This document shows positions 23,165-24,109 of a stretch of DNA of 24,109 bases, one piece after another. The DNA is from CAYZUE01 sp964481825 (lineage in GTDB: Archaea > Hydrothermarchaeota > Hydrothermarchaeia > Hydrothermarchaeales > JALUUU01). The stretch's first letter is position 1. The number at the start of each line of letters is the position of its first letter. The notes below the pieces were generated by a model. The model saw nothing but the letters and a program-made list of their open reading frames with translations. It ran no database searches and was not told where the DNA came from. The stretch spans positions 1 through 24,109 of the forward strand of contig CAYZUE010000013.1 of NCBI GenBank assembly GCA_964481825.1. Direction: 5' to 3'. A program made the translations under genes and the position numbers.

Positions 23165-24109
23165 ATGTTTATTAGCCACTATAATTTTAAAGAGGAAATA
23201 AAAGAAAAATTTCCTAATAATGATATCAATTTAAATGATACAACTCTTCGCGATGGAGAACAAACCCCCGGAGTTGTTTTCTCAAATGAAGAGAAACTGC
23301 ATATCGCTAAGTGTCTTGATGAAATTGGAGTTCAACAGATTGAAGCAGGCACACCAGCTATGTCTCCTGGAGAAACTAATGCAGTTAAGGATATTTCAAA
23401 AGAAAGTCTCGATTCAAGTATCATGGGTTGGTCAAGACCAGTTAAAAATGATGTGGATGCAGTAATTAAAACTGGATGCGACGCTATAGCCATTTCTATA
23501 GCGACTTCGGAATTGCACTTAAAATACAAACTTAAGATGAGTAAAGAAGAAGTTATTAAGAAGGCTGTAACCATGGTTGAGTACGCTAAAGACCATGGTT
23601 TATATGTGTCATTAAATTCAGAGGATGCTTCAAGGACAGAATATGAATTCTTAAGGGAATTTGCATCTAAAGGTAAAGAAGTAGGTGCTGATAGACTTAG
23701 GATATGTGATACTCTCGGAGTCCTGATACCACATTCTAGTAAATATGTTACAAAAAAGATAATACATGATATTGGAATTGATGTTGAAATCCATACTCAT
23801 AATGATTATGGATTAGCCATAGCAAATGCTTTAGCTGCTTTTGAGGGAGGTGCAAGATGGGCATCTACTACAATAAACGGTTTAGGCGAAAGAGCTGGAA
23901 ACTCTTCTCTAGAAGGAATTATCATGAGTCTTACAAAACTTTACAATCTTAAATTACCATTTAAAATTAATAGTCTTTCTGAAGTATCGAGCTACGTAGA
24001 GAAGGCAAGTGGAATTCCTGTACCATTTAACCAATCAATTGTAGGTCAGAACATGTTTACTCATGAATCAGGTATTCATGTTGATGGTGTATTGAAAAAT
24101 CCATATACC
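23165..24109 (+). CDS. Homocitrate synthase/NifV/AksA-family enzyme, partial (3' end beyond window)
   Basis: The first 315 codons of an alpha-isopropylmalate/homocitrate synthase family enzyme, which condenses acetyl-CoA with a 2-oxo acid. The TIM barrel shows NDTTLRDGEQTPG (24-36), IEAGTPAMSPGE (59-70), NSEDASR (151-157), the metal site HTHNDYG (210-216) and NGLGERAGNSSLE (238-250). The C-terminal helical region begins with FTHESGIHVDG (298-308). The pattern, including DASR and HESGIHVDG, is closer to homocitrate synthases (NifV, AksA, lysine-pathway) than to LeuA or citramalate synthase, but the substrate cannot be fixed from sequence alone. The ATG has no SD and no other in-frame start exists back to a stop at 23135. 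Divergent from pheS; the following gene is off the window. Confidence 0.9.
   Translation, partial: MFISHYNFKEEIKEKFPNNDINLNDTTLRDGEQTPGVVFSNEEKLHIAKCLDEIGVQQIEAGTPAMSPGETNAVKDISKESLDSSIMGWSRPVKNDVDAVIKTGCDAIAISIATSELHLKYKLKMSKEEVIKKAVTMVEYAKDHGLYVSLNSEDASRTEYEFLREFASKGKEVGADRLRICDTLGVLIPHSSKYVTKKIIHDIGIDVEIHTHNDYGLAIANALAAFEGGARWASTTINGLGERAGNSSLEGIIMSLTKLYNLKLPFKINSLSEVSSYVEKASGIPVPFNQSIVGQNMFTHESGIHVDGVLKNPYT

Noticed and set aside
23235..23465. Alternative plus-strand open frame inside the homocitrate synthase-type gene
   Set aside because: The frame one step over carries all family motifs from 23165 to the window edge; this is an out-of-frame shadow.
1..24109. CRISPR array, insertion sequence, prophage or defence island
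   Set aside because: No regularly spaced repeats, transposase, integrase, terminal repeats or defence-type proteins are visible; nearly all genes are housekeeping or energy-metabolism genes.

Overview
The window is AT-rich (about two-thirds A+T by eye) and comes from an archaeon. The evidence is an archaeal-type proteasome alpha subunit, ribosomal protein L15e, the archaeal RNase P proteins Rpp30 and Pop5, a homotetrameric-type tRNA splicing endonuclease, archaeal/eukaryotic-type TrpRS and PheRS, BRE/TATA promoters, and a tRNA-Leu without an encoded CCA end. The L15e-COG1325-Rpp30-Pop5-psmA order is the classical euryarchaeal arrangement. Heterodisulfide reductase (Hdr) and F420-type genes point to a strict anaerobe. 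I cannot name the lineage; an uncultured euryarchaeal (for example Thermoplasmata-like) anaerobe is a guess. TTG and GTG starts are frequent and usually carry good Shine-Dalgarno (SD) sites.

Region 1 (1-12433) is entirely on the minus strand. It begins with serA (12433-10856, own BRE/TATA promoter). After 162 nt comes a five-gene redox cluster: an HdrC-HdrB fusion (HdrD-like), an FrhB-like F420/flavin iron-sulfur protein, a 1009-aa tandem HdrA-HdrA fusion, a free MvhD, and an 800-aa HdrA-MvhD fusion. These genes overlap or lie 1-7 nt apart. Only 24 nt later the informational operon starts: L15e, a COG1325 RNA-binding/exosome-linked protein, Rpp30, Pop5 and psmA (cut by the window edge). Genes 10693 to 1 therefore look like one long transcription unit. 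No hydrogenase large or small subunit is encoded here, so the Hdr complex is probably fed by F420H2 or ferredoxin through FrhB.

Region 2 (12434-15293) holds tRNA-Leu(UAA) and then a 325-nt AT-rich gap with a strong inverted repeat. A plus-strand pair follows: an endonuclease IV-like TIM-barrel protein and an M17 leucyl aminopeptidase.

Region 3 (15337-16444, minus) is a two-gene protein-quality unit: a PAC2-family proteasome assembly chaperone ending in an HbYX-type tail, then a minimal Hsp20.

Region 4 (16695-23006) is a tRNA-biology block. It contains endA and trpS (plus), a 32-aa one-helix membrane ORF, thiI (tRNA 4-thiouridine synthesis), a 98-aa three-helix membrane protein, and pheS-pheT (minus). 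PheS is unusually short at its N-terminus.

Region 5 (23165-end, plus) is the first 315 codons of a homocitrate synthase/NifV/AksA-family enzyme, cut by the window edge.
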